From Polytrichum commune (lineage: Eukaryota; Streptophyta; Polytrichopsida; Polytrichales; Polytrichaceae): a stretch of DNA of 64,000 bases. Shown in pieces: positions 45,931 through 59,497 of the stretch. The stretch lies in assembly GCA_950295325.1 (NCBI GenBank), contig OX485803.1, positions 4,896,001 through 4,960,000 of the forward strand, read 5' to 3'. How positions within the stretch are numbered: the first letter of the stretch is position 1; every line of letters starts with the position of its first letter. The notes below the pieces were generated by a model. It was not told the origin of the DNA and searched no databases. It worked only from the letters and a program-made list of their open reading frames with translations. The translations under genes and the position numbers were made by a program.

Positions 45931-48900
45931 TATCAGTAGTCGAAGGGAGCTTACACGAAGGTTTTTCATGCCCATGGAATTGTCCCTGAGCCATTGTGAA
46001 ATTTCTTTATTTATATAAATTGCTTCTATTTTTTTGTAGTTCTGGGTTTCAAAAACACCACAAAATGTCAAAATTATGTTTCGTTAATAAGAATGGTAAA
46101 TAAATTCAACTTCCGTGCTAAGATGAGATGGGAAAACCAATTCATTGCATATTACACAAGTGTCAAATGTCAAATTTAAGCACCTTAGAAACACAAACCT
46201 TTACCAACATATTTGTACTTGCATTTCAAAAAAATCAACCTTTATTTGCACCATACCTTGTCATGTGTTGATCCAATTCCTAAAGGAATCATGTTTAGTT
46301 TCCAAATTCGAGTGCCCAAATATTCCTCGTTTGTCTCGGCAATCATACGCCCCATGTCACGTAGTTGGTCGTGCATTATTATTTTTCCAAATACTATCTT
46401 AACCAAGGATTTTTCCACCAATATATCAAGCACATGATTTGGGGAGGCACCATTGTTGGTAAATAAAGACAAGGCTCTTTCTTTATACATGCCTATGGGA
46501 AAGATGCATGCTAGATCTAAAAACATGTTTTTCTCATTGTTTTCCAATCCATCAAAACTTATCATCAAGGTACTCCAAAGCCCTTCATTGCCATCCAAAT
46601 GCCTACCCCTTTTCATCCTTTGGAAAGCCCTTTCCCAACTTCGAATCCTCTCCTTTCCCCGTAAGAAAGCACCCATCACTTTCAAGCTCAAAGGCAAGCC
46701 ATTACATTTTTCTATAATTTTGTCACGTAGATCAAAGAGTCGTGGTGGCAATTGAGTTCCATCCACAAGAACGTAAGCATCAAAGAGTTCTTTCGATGCA
46801 TTTCTATCTAACTTTTCAACATCCATCCTACCATTCACGTCCACACGATTTTCAATTAAAGCCCAACCACGGGTTGTTATAATAATTTTGGTGCCATTGT
46901 TGACACAAGAAACATCCGCTGGTATTATTTCATGCACTTGAGTTGCATCTCTAGGATCATCCAATATTAGAAGGACCTTTTTTGTAGCCAACAACTCCCT
47001 CATTATCTTCTGTGCATCCACCAATGTCCAAGTGGACTCTTTGTCCCTTCCAAACTTTTGTAAAATTTCACATAAGATTTCAAGTGAATTTTTACTTTTC
47101 AAATTTTCAATAAAACATGATGCATCATATGTGGACCTCACATCATCAAATATGGCCTTAGCCAAGGTGGTCTTCCCTATTCCACCCATACCAATGAGAC
47201 CCAAAATATTCACTCGCTTAAGGTGGTTTTTCACCTTTGCAAGATTGCTTTGAAAACCAACCACAACTTCATAATGTGTTTTCCGCACATCCACCTATAC
47301 GAAGTTCACATATCATGTCAATTGGACCAAGAAGTGTACACTATGATAGAAGATTAAAAAAATGAATAGTACATATGAATATTGTGAATCTTCTCTAAAA
47401 GGTATTACAAAACATGTTCTAAAACTTGGTCCAATTGACCATGCTTGCACCGGGTCCTATGATTTGGTTCAATCATCATGTCTTCAACTCCAAGCAAATT
47501 GAAGTAATTATAACAATTAAAAAAATGACATCTAAAAAATACACAATATGCGTATTGTAATGGAATGTGTTCTTACCTTCTTGGGAGCAAAGACGTTCAT
47601 GTGGTCCAAGGCCTTCTTCAGTTGGGTGCTTGGAGAACAAGTCCCACCTTTGTCAAATTGCGGTATTTCATTTGAATATATTCCAACCATGAACTTCTTT
47701 TTCAAGGTTGCAAGCCTCTTACAAATGTTAGAAAATGTTGGCCTTTGTGAAGGATCCTCAATCCAGCATTCTTCAATCAACATGGTAAGCTCCCTACAAT
47801 TGATAGGTAGCTCAGGCCTCCAACGTTCTTTTATTTTTTGCAAGATAACCTCTTTCTTAATAGTCTCTGAAAATGGTTCCTTCAAAGAAAGGATCTCTGA
47901 ACATGTCATACCAAATGACCATACATCAGCTGGAAAAGGACATGCCATATTTGAAGGTGGCATTTCTTTATTGTTGTTATTCATCTCAGGTGCCATGTAC
48001 TTTGGTGTACCGATAGTAAACTCTTGCAATTCCGGTTTGCTTTGAACCTCTGTTTTGGAAGTATCATAATCTGTCAATTTGACAAAATCATAGCCAATAT
48101 TCCTCTTGACTCTTGTAAGTGTTGACACGGAGCTTAGAAGCACATTGCTTGGCTTTAGATCAAGATGGGCAACATGCATGTCATGAAGATAACACATGCC
48201 CCTTGCGATTTCATGCATCATATCAATTGCAACAAGATATGGTAAAGGCGTCCTTTGTTTCTTCACCAAATCACTCAAGCCCATCTCCATGAGCTCCATT
48301 ACTAGAAACAAATTTCTTGAGACATTGTTTGATTCATCCACATTTCCCTCATGAGTTTCATTGAGTCTTCCGCAACAAATAAATTTGACGAGGTTTGGAT
48401 GGCTCAAACATGCTAAGATGCCAGCCTCTTTGCGAAAGTTGGGAAGAACTCTTAACATTTTCGTTGCACTCTGAAGTCCCAACCATCTTGATTTGTGCAC
48501 CTCCCCTGCCGCTCCAGATCCTATTGGTTTTTCGAATACCGGCTTTATGCCATCCTTTGGAATTTCCAAAGCATCCAATTCCGCACCTTTCACTTGTGGC
48601 AATTCAAATTGCAATCTCCTCAATAAATGCTTTGCCAATTCATACTCCTCGGAATCATTGGGCATCGTTTCAAGTCGTTTCTTAAGCCTTTCCACCATGG
48701 CTTTTTCATCACTTTCAATTTCGTCATAAGTGGCAACACTAAAATCCATACATGGGATTCTAAAATTTTGTGAATCCAAAGAGATAGCCAAATACTTTTC
48801 GCACATTGCATCCCAAAAACAATGCAAATCATCCACAAGTTCTCGAAAGGCCTCTCTATTGTTCATTTGGAATGCCACTGCATCGCACCATTCTTGCTTC

Positions 48901-49244
48901 CCACAATCTTGGACCAATATTATTACTTTTCGAGTAATGCGATGTAACTCCCCAAGAACAAGCCCAAATTTATTAGTCGTCTCCTGAGTGGATGTGATCA
49001 TCTCATCCACATAAAGTGTAACTTGGTCAAGCTTGTCGACAAGATTTCTACATTGTTTCTCATTCAACACTTGCTCCGCCTTAAGAACCTCTCGAAGTTT
49101 GCTTACTTCCTCCCTTTGCCATTTCAAAATATTTCCAAGCTCATTGCTTTGTTTTTGTCCTTTTCCCACATATGCCTCAAACTTTAAGAACCAAATGCTT
49201 ATGAAATCCCAAATCATGCGAATGAATTGCAAAATCTTGGCCAT
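43927..49244 (-). CDS. PNL immune receptor: kinase-NB-ARC-LRR
   Basis: Three exons: 49244-47577, 47294-46257 and 46041-43927. Both introns (282 and 215 bp) have GT..AG borders in phase 0 (AAG|GTAAGA, TATAG|GTGGAT; CAAG|GTATGG, CCCAG|AAC). The product is 1606 residues. Residues 1-22 are hydrophobic and about 30-225 look helical. Kinase: GSGAAGEV 242-249, Lys262, HLDLKPSN from 360 (HLD for HRD), DYD 392-394 (for DFG), APE 418-420. NB-ARC: P-loop GMGGIGKTT 591-599, LLILDD, TKIIITTR, GLPLSLKVMG, FLDLACIF, MHDQLRDMGR. The last exon has a 56-residue lead and 27 LRRs. It is probably an intracellular sensor in which nucleotide exchange gates kinase signalling; this role is inferred from family. The start is the first ATG, with open frame upstream from a TTG. 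Confidence 0.9.
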
Positions 49245-51984
49245 GATGAAACCCTTCTTATTCCCCAAAACAATCTACCAATACATAGTTGGTTGATTTG
49301 CACACCATAGCCTGTAAGTGAATAACAACTGACCTAATCTGCAATAACAAAATTTGAGCAAGGTAGATTCATCAAAATTACAAAATAATTAGCAAAATAC
49401 TAGTTAAAGTTCCCTCCAAAAGACAATGCAAAATTCGGTCAACCTCTAAGCTCCAAATTTGGGGATGAGAAAGAATTCAATTTGAATAATAAATCTCTTA
49501 TTATAATCTCAAGAATGAATATCATGGTAGTTGCACAACTTCGAGAATCCACAAAATGCATTATTTAGTGTTAACTACCATTTGGAGTTACAAAACACTA
49601 TAATCTTCACAAACAAAATGTAAATAGGTCACATATACATAATATGCAAGAATGTACATTGTACACATTGCCACTTCCAATGAATACTTTTAGCAAAGCA
49701 ACAATCAAATGCACCTTGCCAACCAATGCTAGGACTCATGGTTTTGGGCCATAAATGGGGCTAATCTAGTAATTTCTCAGTAAATCGCCCGAAGCAACTA
49801 CAAAGTGGAACTAACTAAGTTTTCTATATAGTATGTATAACAACAAAATAAATAAAACGACACTTCATGACAATTCTCACGTGCTACAAATTACACTACA
49901 TACCATATTAGCTTTTGATCATTCTCGTCACCAACATAATTAATGCAAGATATTCCAATTTCTTCTCACCACCAACAAAAGCAAACTACGTACTCCACAA
50001 CCCTCCGACTAGCTTAAACTAAAAAATCACAAATTCTCAGCACAGTGATAAATCCCGGAATCACTTATGCCTAATATACTGCCCCCTTCTCCAAATCCAA
50101 CATCAACAAATTAGACAACATACTCAATAAACTAACCAAAGAAATCTGCAACATACCCAAAAGCACAACCAACATCCTCACCCACCTGAACAACAAAGAC
50201 TTTGACATCAACACAACATCCCTCCTCCCCAACTATCTACATAATGAGTCCTCCTTTCACAAAAATAGGCACATACACCTTGAACCGCATCATGAGAACC
50301 ATGATTAGTTTAAGGCCAACGGCTCAAATTCACGCCAGTGTAAAGCACACATGCAATTTTGTTGTCTTTTCTTTTCTTCTCATTCCTCAATGCCATAATG
50401 GATATGTCTTTTGGCTCCAAATAGCTTTGTAAAGGTATTCTAAACTTGTTGAGAAAAGATCCCACACTTTGCCAAGTGATGAAGTATGTCTTTAATGCAC
50501 TTTGAATTATCGCTATGTATTTGTTATCAAGCGTTGAAACTCGGCAAGTTTATTGCATTCTCCAAGGTACATTTCTATTGGTAATAGAAAAAAATCCAAG
50601 CCTTCATGATAAAAATGACAAAAAAATATGTCTATGTGAACACTCAAATGCTTGTATATTTGAAAGGTTGAATAACAATTCAACACAATAATATTTCTTA
50701 AGCATACAATTTGAATGGTCCAAGGACAATCATTCAATTGAAGTGTTGTGATATGTCAACTGTATGTTATGCAATATACCATACAAAGGATCTAGACTTT
50801 CAAGAGTTGTGAGGCACCCATCACAACTTTAACCCCCTTAGAATTAGCATATAAGTTTTAAAAATGAAAAAGAAAATTCTTACATGTGTTTATTTTAATT
50901 TTACACAAATAGAATCATTTTTTAATGGAGACCTCAACCATGCCCTTAAATTATAGGTTTGTATTGATTCCCCAAGTCACTTGAAGTCTCCACCTTTGCA
51001 ACCATTTGCTCATCTACATATAATTTGAAAGGAGCTATTGGAAAATTTGGGTACATATAAATGGCCTAGATTGAGATACATATCAAATATAACTTGTCAC
51101 CGATGTCAATATGACCAAATTTTTACTTCTTCTTTGTAGTAAGTTGTGTCGAATACAATACCAAGCTCAAAGAGTAAGTTTAAAGATGACTTCAATACTT
51201 ATGGAGGAATTGTACAAACGATTACATAGGTTGATGAGCATAAGCACTAATTTCTCCTAAACCTGGAGAACGGTAGTTGGTGAAGGACATAAGCATTGGG
51301 TAATACCATCCATATCATGCTCAAAATGTCCACTGCAGGTAATTGCAAGCAACACTTGGTTGATACGATGATGCTTTTCAACTTGTGTTACTCGAGCACG
51401 GTCATAAATCAACATACATGCAAAATCCTCATCCATTCATTACGTTCTAGAAGAAAGGAAAGGAAGATTCTTCATATATGAAACATGCATCACAAATTCT
51501 CCATGTTGCACTTCCAAAAACTTGATGAAAGTTGCAAGAATAAGGAACAACCTATTAAGAGCAATGAGCACGGAAGATCAATATCCGAAGTGCCATGAAA
51601 ATGAACAAAGAAAATTATCATAATCCACCAAGCTCTTTAGTGCAGACAATACTAAAGCCAACAATGGTCAAATCACCCGTACTATTGCCGACCAAAGCCT
51701 CCCACCTCACCAATGCAAAACAATCTTTGTAGTAAGTGCTCCCAAAATGACAAAACTAATTAAGATATGTGTACAAAAGAGTCCCAAGTTTCACAAGCTA
51801 ACCAACTATTCTAGCGAATATTGAAGCAAGCTCACCCATGCCTGAGGAAATTGTATGTTTTGTTTTCTTTAAGCACTAGGTGAATATATGACAAGCTACT
51901 GCAAGTTCTCCTTCACTTCAAATAAGAATAGTTGGAAGGATTAAACAAGACAATGAACGGGGAGAACTAACCACTAGTCACATA
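49245..51984. other. PNL upstream region and intergenic DNA, no gene seen
   Basis: The first several hundred bases are AT-rich and would hold the PNL promoter; no clear TATA position can be chosen. Remaining frames (50202-50432, 50513-50737, 51296-51481) carry no motif. Confidence 0.5.
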
Positions 51985-52185
51985 TGAATGAATTGAGTTT
52001 GAGAAATAACCGGTCGAAGTTCAAGACTTCAGGAGAATTACCCATCGTTCTAGAGGATCTATGGAATATACCTCAAGATTAATAAAGAACCCCCGAAAGG
52101 TCAAAACATGTAACTGATTGGACTTGGAAACACTAGGATTTTGATTGGTTATGCCCAAAATTCTCCCCAGCTATTGATATGAGAA
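51985..52185 (-). repeat. Dispersed repeat R2, compact copy
   Basis: Minus-strand match to 56406-56612 and 57780-57990, with TTGAGTTTGAGAAATAACCG, TCTATGGAATATACCTC and ACATGTAACTGATTGGACTT. About 200 bp. Confidence 0.75.
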
Positions 52186-52904
52186 CTTGCAAACGTGGGG
52201 ACAGTCCTCATGGGAATCATTTGACTTAGCAACCTGGATTGTGTATATATGAAGTCCGACAAATCCAACACTGTGGAGCACAAGATCAATTCAATATTAG
52301 ATTAAATCTACCTTGCATACCCTTCCCAGGTTACGATTAACTTAAACAGTTTGATAACTTGCACACTAGAAAAATACAGAAAGACGGTTCACCTACTCCA
52401 AGCTACCAGAACAACAAAGACCACTTAATAGGTTTGAGAAGGTTGAATCCACCACCTAACACTGTTTTGGAACATATCCGATCAAGAGTGACATTTTGGT
52501 CTAACTGTCTATGATCATCTTTTGCTTACCGCAATCTGCATAAAAGTGAATTGAACAAAAACCTCTCCTCTAAAAAGTAAATAATAAAATGAAATAAAGG
52601 GGGACAGAGGCACTACATTCAGCCTTGGAAATAAAAGTCTAAATATTCGAATTAAGAATTCCTATTGGATGTCGCTTTCACCAGGTAAACCTTGGGGAGG
52701 AAACCCCACTTGCAAGTGAACTTGTTTTAACGTGTGGATACTTTCCATTGTGAATAGGGGAAAATTGACTCCCAAGCATGTATGTCACTAAAATACTTCT
52801 GCTCAAGCATGGAAGGAGGTCACCGAATAGGTTGGATGCTTCAGAATTGGAAGGTGGTTGTGTGCGCACATAGAGAGCAACCTCTTTCAAGGTGACTCCT
52901 TTGC

Positions 52905-53200
52905 ACTAGACACATGTTTAAAAGAGATTGGACTACGTCCTCAGTCATATTATGAACCACTCCACACTCAAAAGTGAACACAATTGGAAACTGGACCCAA
53001 GAATTCAGTTGAGAAATCAACAAACATGCACTTCCGATAACCAATATTGAAGCAAGGGAGGTCCATTTTCAATTCGATTTGTGCTCATGCTTCCTCCTAG
53101 ATTTTCTATTGCAACACAAGTTATGTTCTGTAAATCTAAGGGGTAGAAGTTGGAGAACACGAAAAACAAACCAAATAACACCCACATACTTTACTCCCAA
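52905..53200 (-). repeat. Repeat R5 copy 1
   Basis: One of four related segments (others at 53489-53765, 57050-57302, 62035-62313). Shared text: ACACATGTTT, TGAACACAAT, ATCAACAAACATG, GTCC-ATTTTC and a closing ACCCACATAC. On the minus strand the closing end reads GTATGTGGGTGTTATTTGG, which resembles a splice donor and intron start. Confidence 0.75.
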
Positions 53201-53488
53201 TGAAGTGACATCTCAACGTTCTCTAGTATCTCCTCCACTCAGTTGATTCCACTGTCCCTTTTCCAAACAGAGCACACACTCTGGAGTGTGAAGCAATGAA
53301 GACTGGTGTGCAGCAAGATGAGGCATCTCCTCCACTTTTTCCAACCCATTCCAATGTCTTACTCTACCGGCAACTAAGACTGCAGAGTAGAATTGGAAAA
53401 AACTGTGCACAATACGAGAGTGGCACAAGAGAGGCCACTAAGTTTGAGTGGCATGTGGTTCCGTGAGAATGGAAGAGCAAACATCGTA

Positions 53489-53765
53489 AAGACACATGTT
53501 TAAAAGAAATTGGACTACGTTTTCAAATATCGATAACTATTCTAGACTCAATAATGAACACAATTGAGAGAACCTATGTATCCAGTGAAGAAATCAACAA
53601 ACATGCACTTCCGATAACCGTAACTAAAATCAAAGGAGGTCCGATTTTTACATATGTTTCATCATAGATTTGCTAATCCAATGCGAGTTTTGCTGTGTAA
53701 ATCTAATCAGTAGAAGTTGGAGAACATGAAAGAGGAACCACATAACACCCACATACCTTAACACA
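53489..53765 (-). repeat. Repeat R5 copy 2
   Basis: Direct repeat of 52905-53200. Minus-strand end is TTAAG|GTATGTGGG, again donor-like, preceded by an open frame (upstream part of 53648-53902). Confidence 0.75.
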
Positions 53766-54299
53766 CTCGCACGCCTTTCTGAAACTCCAGTGTGCACTTC
53801 ACAACTAACTCGCCAAATCATACTACTACCGTGCAAGTGGATCTGAGCAAACTGAACTGGAGAGACAGTCATGTAGCTTATAAATTGGTACGAGTTGCGC
53901 ATACCTATGTATGAAGGCGGATATATGTGTATTGAGATCGCCCTGCAAATTCCACCGAGTCCTCATCCTCACGAACCATCATCTTTCAACACCAAGCGCA
54001 GAGATTCCAAAGAACGATCGATAATTTCAACAGACCCACCACCCAAATTCCGTGGTGTGGTCACGGCTAGCCGTGGAGATGGTTGTTTCTTTCTGTGTAT
54101 TCGGGGTATTGGATCTGTATGCAGAAATTCAATAGTGAGAATTCTAGCGGGACATACAGACTCGAGCTGAACGCACCCATGTTCCCAGATTCAACAAATT
54201 ATGAAACAATGACAGATGATTGACACCCTTCTGTTCGTCAGTCGCGCGGAGAAGAACACCAATTCCTCCGACATGGACTGCAAGGAGAGGGAGCTCAAA

Positions 54300-54500
54300 G
54301 AGTAGTAGACCGAGAGACCGTAGCGCAAGAGGAAGGTAGCTATGGCGGGGAAGAAGCTGGGAGCAGTGTGCATTTCCTTGGCAGGATCATGGCCAGATTT
54401 TTGAGAGACACGGTCACCCGGACTTGGTGATAGGTTATGGCCCGAATTCTTGGCAATTTTCTCTCTCCTGTAGCTCTTACTGGCCAAAGTGTCTAAGGGA
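54300..54500 (+). repeat. Direct duplication R6, copy 1
   Basis: Matches 55090-55272: GCGCAAGAGGAAGGTRGC, GTGCATTTCCT-GGCAGGATC, GATGGYTTATGG-CCGAATTC and TCTTACTGGCCAAAGT. Frames are broken in both, so it is an old duplicated non-coding or pseudogenic segment. Confidence 0.7.
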
Positions 54501-55089
54501 TGTGCAGCTCTTCGAAGGGCTAATACGCAATTATGAAGTCCCTAGTGTAAAAGTGCCCCTTGAAATTGATCTCCCAATCCTCGTGAAGCATTCTAATCAG
54601 GCGAGCCGCCACGAATTCCCTACTCTTGTTCTTCTTTGTTCCTACAGCTGCTAAACCACCGCCCATCTTTACAACAAGCTAGTTTCTTGGCCAAAGGAAT
54701 CACCAGCAAATATCTGCTTCACGATTGTTTAGCAGTCCGGTCGGTTGCTGCACGCAGTCGGTTGCTCGATCATGCAGTCTTCACTGCAAGATATGCATAC
54801 CAACTTCAGAGTTCCGGCACATCTTCCAAAAACAAATGCACATTTAATCCTCAGGACCAATGATTTGAAGCGAACGACTTCTCAAACGATAACAACACTC
54901 TACCTTGCGTTCATCGATCTGGAGAGGATTAGCAGTTAACCTCCAACTTAGCCTGCCATGAGCAAATTGAACTGGGAGCCCAAAACAAAAGCAAAACTGA
55001 TCATGTCAGAACATCACTACCCTTCAGGAGCCACGAATTACCACTACCAAGAACCTGTGTGGAAGGCTGTTGATCGTCAGAGCCATTGT

Positions 55090-55272
55090 GGACAATGAAT
55101 AAGAGCCCGCCGCGCAAGAGGAAGGTGGCCACTATGGCGGAGCAGAGTGCATTTCCTCGGCAGGATCATGGCCAGATTCAAAAGACGCGGTCACCGGACT
55201 CGGTGATGGCTTATGGCCGAATTCTTGGGAATCTTCCCTATACTGTAACTCTTACTGGCCAAAGTATTTACA
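55090..55272 (+). repeat. Direct duplication R6, copy 2
   Basis: Second copy of 54300-54500, about 800 bp downstream. The intervening sequence has no recognisable gene. Confidence 0.7.
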
Positions 55273-56405
55273 TTTACTCGAGCTGTGCCGTCCTTGCACT
55301 GTGCCGGGTTTGAGAGCAGGTGCACATTCATTCAGTAATTCAATTTGATAAATTTTCATTTCTCGGCAAGTCCATGTGCATAGCCGCGGCGCCGGCGGGC
55401 AATGAGCGACACTCAAACTTTAAATTATGTCATTAAACATAGAAAACCACCTCAAAAACACTAAATCCAATATTTCACACCCAATACTAAGTCCTTACAC
55501 ACCTATCCTCACCTAAGATGAAGGCAAAACATGCATAGAACGGAACTCTTAAGACAATTCTACACATGTGTAAAGAACAATTATCTGTGGATTCTACTTG
55601 AATACAATTCTATTCAGTCACCAAAAATACAATTTATCTCTTCAACTTGGACCTAGCAATGAAAAGCACTTTTTGGAACAGAACTCTAGGACCTACTAGG
55701 TAGCATGGTAGCATTTCAAGTTAAAATAGAAGCCCCTCTCTATACTTCGGGACCCAATGGCCTTGTATTGTGTTTAGCAATGAAATAAAGCATTTCGTTT
55801 GCTTCCAAAAAAATAAAATAACAGATGAATAACTACAATAGAAGAGTTCAATACACATGTTGACCAAACCAGGGAGCTACACCAAATTAAACATTGTGCT
55901 ACATTCAAGAAGGAACAATCCCCATGTATGGCTTACGATTCACAGACGCCATCTTAAGGGGTCCGTGTAAAACCTACCTAGCCTTTTATAGGCTTATGGC
56001 TAATTCATCCCAAATTAATCCTACTAGACTAATTTACAGTCTCCGATGCTAACTCCGGGGTCAAATATGCTTAAACGAGACTTTTCTGAGCTAAACAAGG
56101 AATTCCAATATTTTCACCTTCAACTTACATGGCTGCCTCGAATTCTTGGCCTCCATACATCCCACGTTTTCATAAAACCATTCCGGTTAATACATGACGC
56201 AAGATGACCACCTTCAAAACACCATATCACCACATCCACAACCTTGACAAACTAGTTGATCATACGCAGGACAAGAACCACTGCATAGGGAGGTTTGACT
56301 GATTCTCCATTTGGCAACAATAAGAGGTATAATATCTCTCTCTATGGAGTGCATTGAATTGCCCCTTGGAGAAAGTTCAAAACCTCCCCCTACGTCTACA
56401 ACCCA
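55273..56405. other. Intergenic, no gene seen
   Basis: No coding or repeat structure recognised apart from chance frames. Confidence 0.45.
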
Positions 56406-56612
56406 GTGTTCAGGGAGATTTTTGGGCATAATCGGTCAAGTTCCTAGTGTTTCCAAGCCCAAGCAGTTACATGTTGACGTCTACCGGTTTTTCATTGTCA
56501 AATTGAAGAACATTCTGCAAACTCCTCTAAATCGATCAGCAATAACTTTCCTGAAGTCTTCAACTTCAACCAGTTATCTCTCAAACTCAACCAGGTCATC
56601 TACACTAGCAGT
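56406..56612 (+). repeat. Dispersed repeat R2, compact copy
   Basis: Matches 57780-57990 and 30895-31115: GGGCATAATCGGTCAAG, AGTTACATGTTGAC, CTCCTCTAAA, CTTCAACTTCAACCAGTTAT. Confidence 0.75.
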
Positions 56613-56730
56613 CAGTTCTGCCCGTTTATTGTTACAAACCCACCAAAACATGTGCACCAATCGACCTCATACAGCCAAACAACCCATCCTCAAAGAAGAT
56701 GAAAACCAATCACTGAATGTTTGATAGTCA

Positions 56731-56751
56731 GGGGGGCGGGGGGGGGGAGGA
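56731..56751. repeat. G-rich tract
   Basis: GGGGGGCGGGGGGGGGGAGG, quadruplex-capable, non-coding. Confidence 0.85.
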
Positions 56752-57779
56752 CAAGTTATTATTGAAGGAGAAGAAGAAGAAGATACTTTGGGTGTTGAGA
56801 CAAGCTGATAAATAGCAGATGCATGCACAAGAATACAAAGATGCTTGGCTCCTGCTACTAGTGCACCAGGACACCGTGTTGGATGATGGTACAAGCAATC
56901 AAACCCAACACAAGTCTGCCATCCACACAGTTCGTATGTCAGGCCATAAGGTGTGCATGCGAGCGAGTGTTATTTGGTAATTTTTCTTGATCAGACATCT
57001 GCATTTGGTCAGTGTGGCATTAGGCGAGGATCAAACAACAAACAACGTACACACACATGTTTCAAAGAGATATCACATACTCCACACTGAACAGTGAACA
57101 CAATGAGGAGACTTGCTATGAAATATTCACTCAAGGAACCAACAAACATGTACATCCAATAACCATAACCAAACTAGGAAAAGTCCGATTTTCAATCAAG
57201 TTTTGTTGATGCTTCACCGTAGATTAGCTATTAATGCAACACAATCTGATCGACAGAAATAGGAGAACATGAAAAATGAACCAAACAACTCCCACATACC
57301 TTATGAAAACGAAATCCTTTATCCATGAGAAACGAGCGACGCAAGCCTCCCGCACAACAATGATGCAATGGAGCCCCTTGCCACAAGAAATGAACGAGAT
57401 GAAAGAAAAAAAACAAACTATTGAATCATCTTTAGCCTCAGATGGAGTTGTCGGTACCTAGTGTACTACAATCAGGCGACTAGGCATGGGCAAGGTAGGG
57501 TGAATTTCCATGTACGCCACTTGCCCACCAGACTCTACTATGAACAAGAACTAACCTGCCCAAATGCAAAGGGATTCTGGTGGTGTAGGGTTCGTATGTG
57601 CCAACTAGCTACTCCCATCTTCTCAAATCCGGTCCCACCTACTTAAGCTCCTCCTCCTGGTTATCAAGGATGAAGTTCTAGATTGGTTCTTTCGAGTCTT
57701 TAACCAATCTTAATCCTTTGGTGACTGGCACTTGTAGGTTAAAGATTATTTAATGGGCTCAAAGAAGTATGCTACAATG

Positions 57780-57990
57780 CCCGTGAAGTTTTCAGGCATA
57801 GGCGGTCAAGATCCTAGTAATTCTAAATCCAATTGGTTACATGTTGACATCTTCCGGATTTGCTTCATTCATTTGAGGTATATTCTATAGATTCCTCTAA
57901 AATGATTGGTAAATTTCTTGAAGTCTTGAACTTCAACTGGTTATTTCTTGAACTCGAACGGTTCATATGCAACTAACCGCCAGTTCTTTT
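57780..57990 (+). repeat. Dispersed repeat R2, compact copy
   Basis: Contains GGCATAGGCGGTCAAGATCC, GGTATATTCTATAGATTCCT and CAACTAACCGCCAGTTC. Lies between blocks a and b of segmental unit 1 and is absent from unit 2. Confidence 0.75.
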
Positions 57991-58146
57991 CGGACATAGG
58001 TACACTAGCCCGTGTCCATGGCCCTCGACATTCTAGCGGACCATCAAAATGTGGTTGGATGGTGGCTTATGCTTAACTACATGGGAAACACCTCCAACCC
58101 ACTATTATCTAGAATGTAGTGGGCAAGTTGCTTACATGGAAAGGGT

Positions 58147-58252
58147 TAGTTTCCATGTGAGCCACTCGCCCACCAGAGTCTACTGAAAACGTAGATTCAC
58201 TTAATGAAATCTACATTTTCATTAGAATATGGTGGGCGAGTGGCCTACATGG
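58147..58252. repeat. Small foldback repeat
   Basis: TCCATGTGAGCCACTCGCCC is mirrored by GGGCGAGTGGCCTACATGGA about 85 bp later, with an inner ATCTACATTTTC arm. Related to 41757-41873. Confidence 0.8.
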
Positions 58253-59497
58253 AAGCCATCCCAAACTCACCCTTGGTGAACAATGAGTTCAAAAAATCTC
58301 CAAAAAAATTTGGGGGCTGCCCCAGCCCGTATTTGCCTCCCCCTACAAGCTCATAGTTCATAGGGGATACTTTAACGTCCACCGCAAGAAATGGGGACAC
58401 TGTGTTAAGTGCTGAGGAGAAAGCAGTTCCCTACGTTGATTATCGGCTTTAGTCGGGGAGTGCAGACAGAGAAATTGTCTATGGGACAGGAAGTCGCCAT
58501 TCTAAACTACATTTCTGGAGGTATGGGTACTGTAGTAACTTAGTGAGGGGCATGTGAGGAGAAGATGAGATCGGACGGTTTTTTTAGGAAAATCGAGGTT
58601 CATGGGCATCTCAGGGCCGGTTTATACTATGGACCATGAAGTCGGACCATGTAAGAGGGCCTTTTTCAATGGTCCGAGTTTATGATCCAGCTTCCATGCT
58701 CCGACTTCTCAAAAGATCAGTTTTGAAAGCTTTGGGCCCCTCACTAGGTGTAAACCGAATGTGGATCAAGAAGAATGACCATGCACCAAAAAGTGAATGT
58801 GCTGATTTTTTTTTAATATATGTCCAAAAAGGTTGTTTTTGAAAAAAATTCAAGTTTGCTCATTCTCTTGTCTTCTCTTCAGCTTTACTTGTCTTCACTT
58901 CTTGTTAAATGTGTCGAAGATGTGGCTTGCAAATCTTCTCACAACAATTTTACAAAAGAAGAATAAGCGATTTAATTTGTATATGTTCAATGTAATTTGC
59001 ATGTGACATGTACCTTGTGTTGTAAATTGAGCATTATTTGCAACCCGCTTCATCATGTGTACTCAAATTCTTGAGTTCTTGATGTCCCACATTGTTTGAT
59101 GAAACATGTGGGAGCAGGTTTAAGGGGCAGGGCATGGAAGAAATGGTATATCTCATGGGCTATGATATGATCTAGGTACATAGAGGGCAGACTTGCTCCT
59201 CAAGATTCATTACATTATATAGATGCTAAAAAGTGTGCCTTGTGAGCCTTACCTAGTGGGAAGAGTTGTATAGAAAGCCCTCAAAAGAAAATTCATTAAA
59301 AAAGTATTATAATGTCATTTCTCCGCCATGGCCCCTTGTCTCTTTTCCTACCATACCACCTCTCTTGCCTCTCTCACCGCAAAACCCGTTGGACCATGTC
59401 AGTATATTAATTAGGCTTTAAAATATGTTCTCACTAAGAAAAAAATTCCAGTATGCAACGAAGGGACCATTTGAGAGATCACAATGTTTGGCTGGTA

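Noticed and set aside
43182-45989. Two long plus-strand frames (485 and 446 codons) of repeating NPSGNVVKLEHPDK-type peptide
   Set aside because: They are the antisense of the LRR array. The minus strand has a coherent receptor with conserved motifs and splice sites, which explains the openness.
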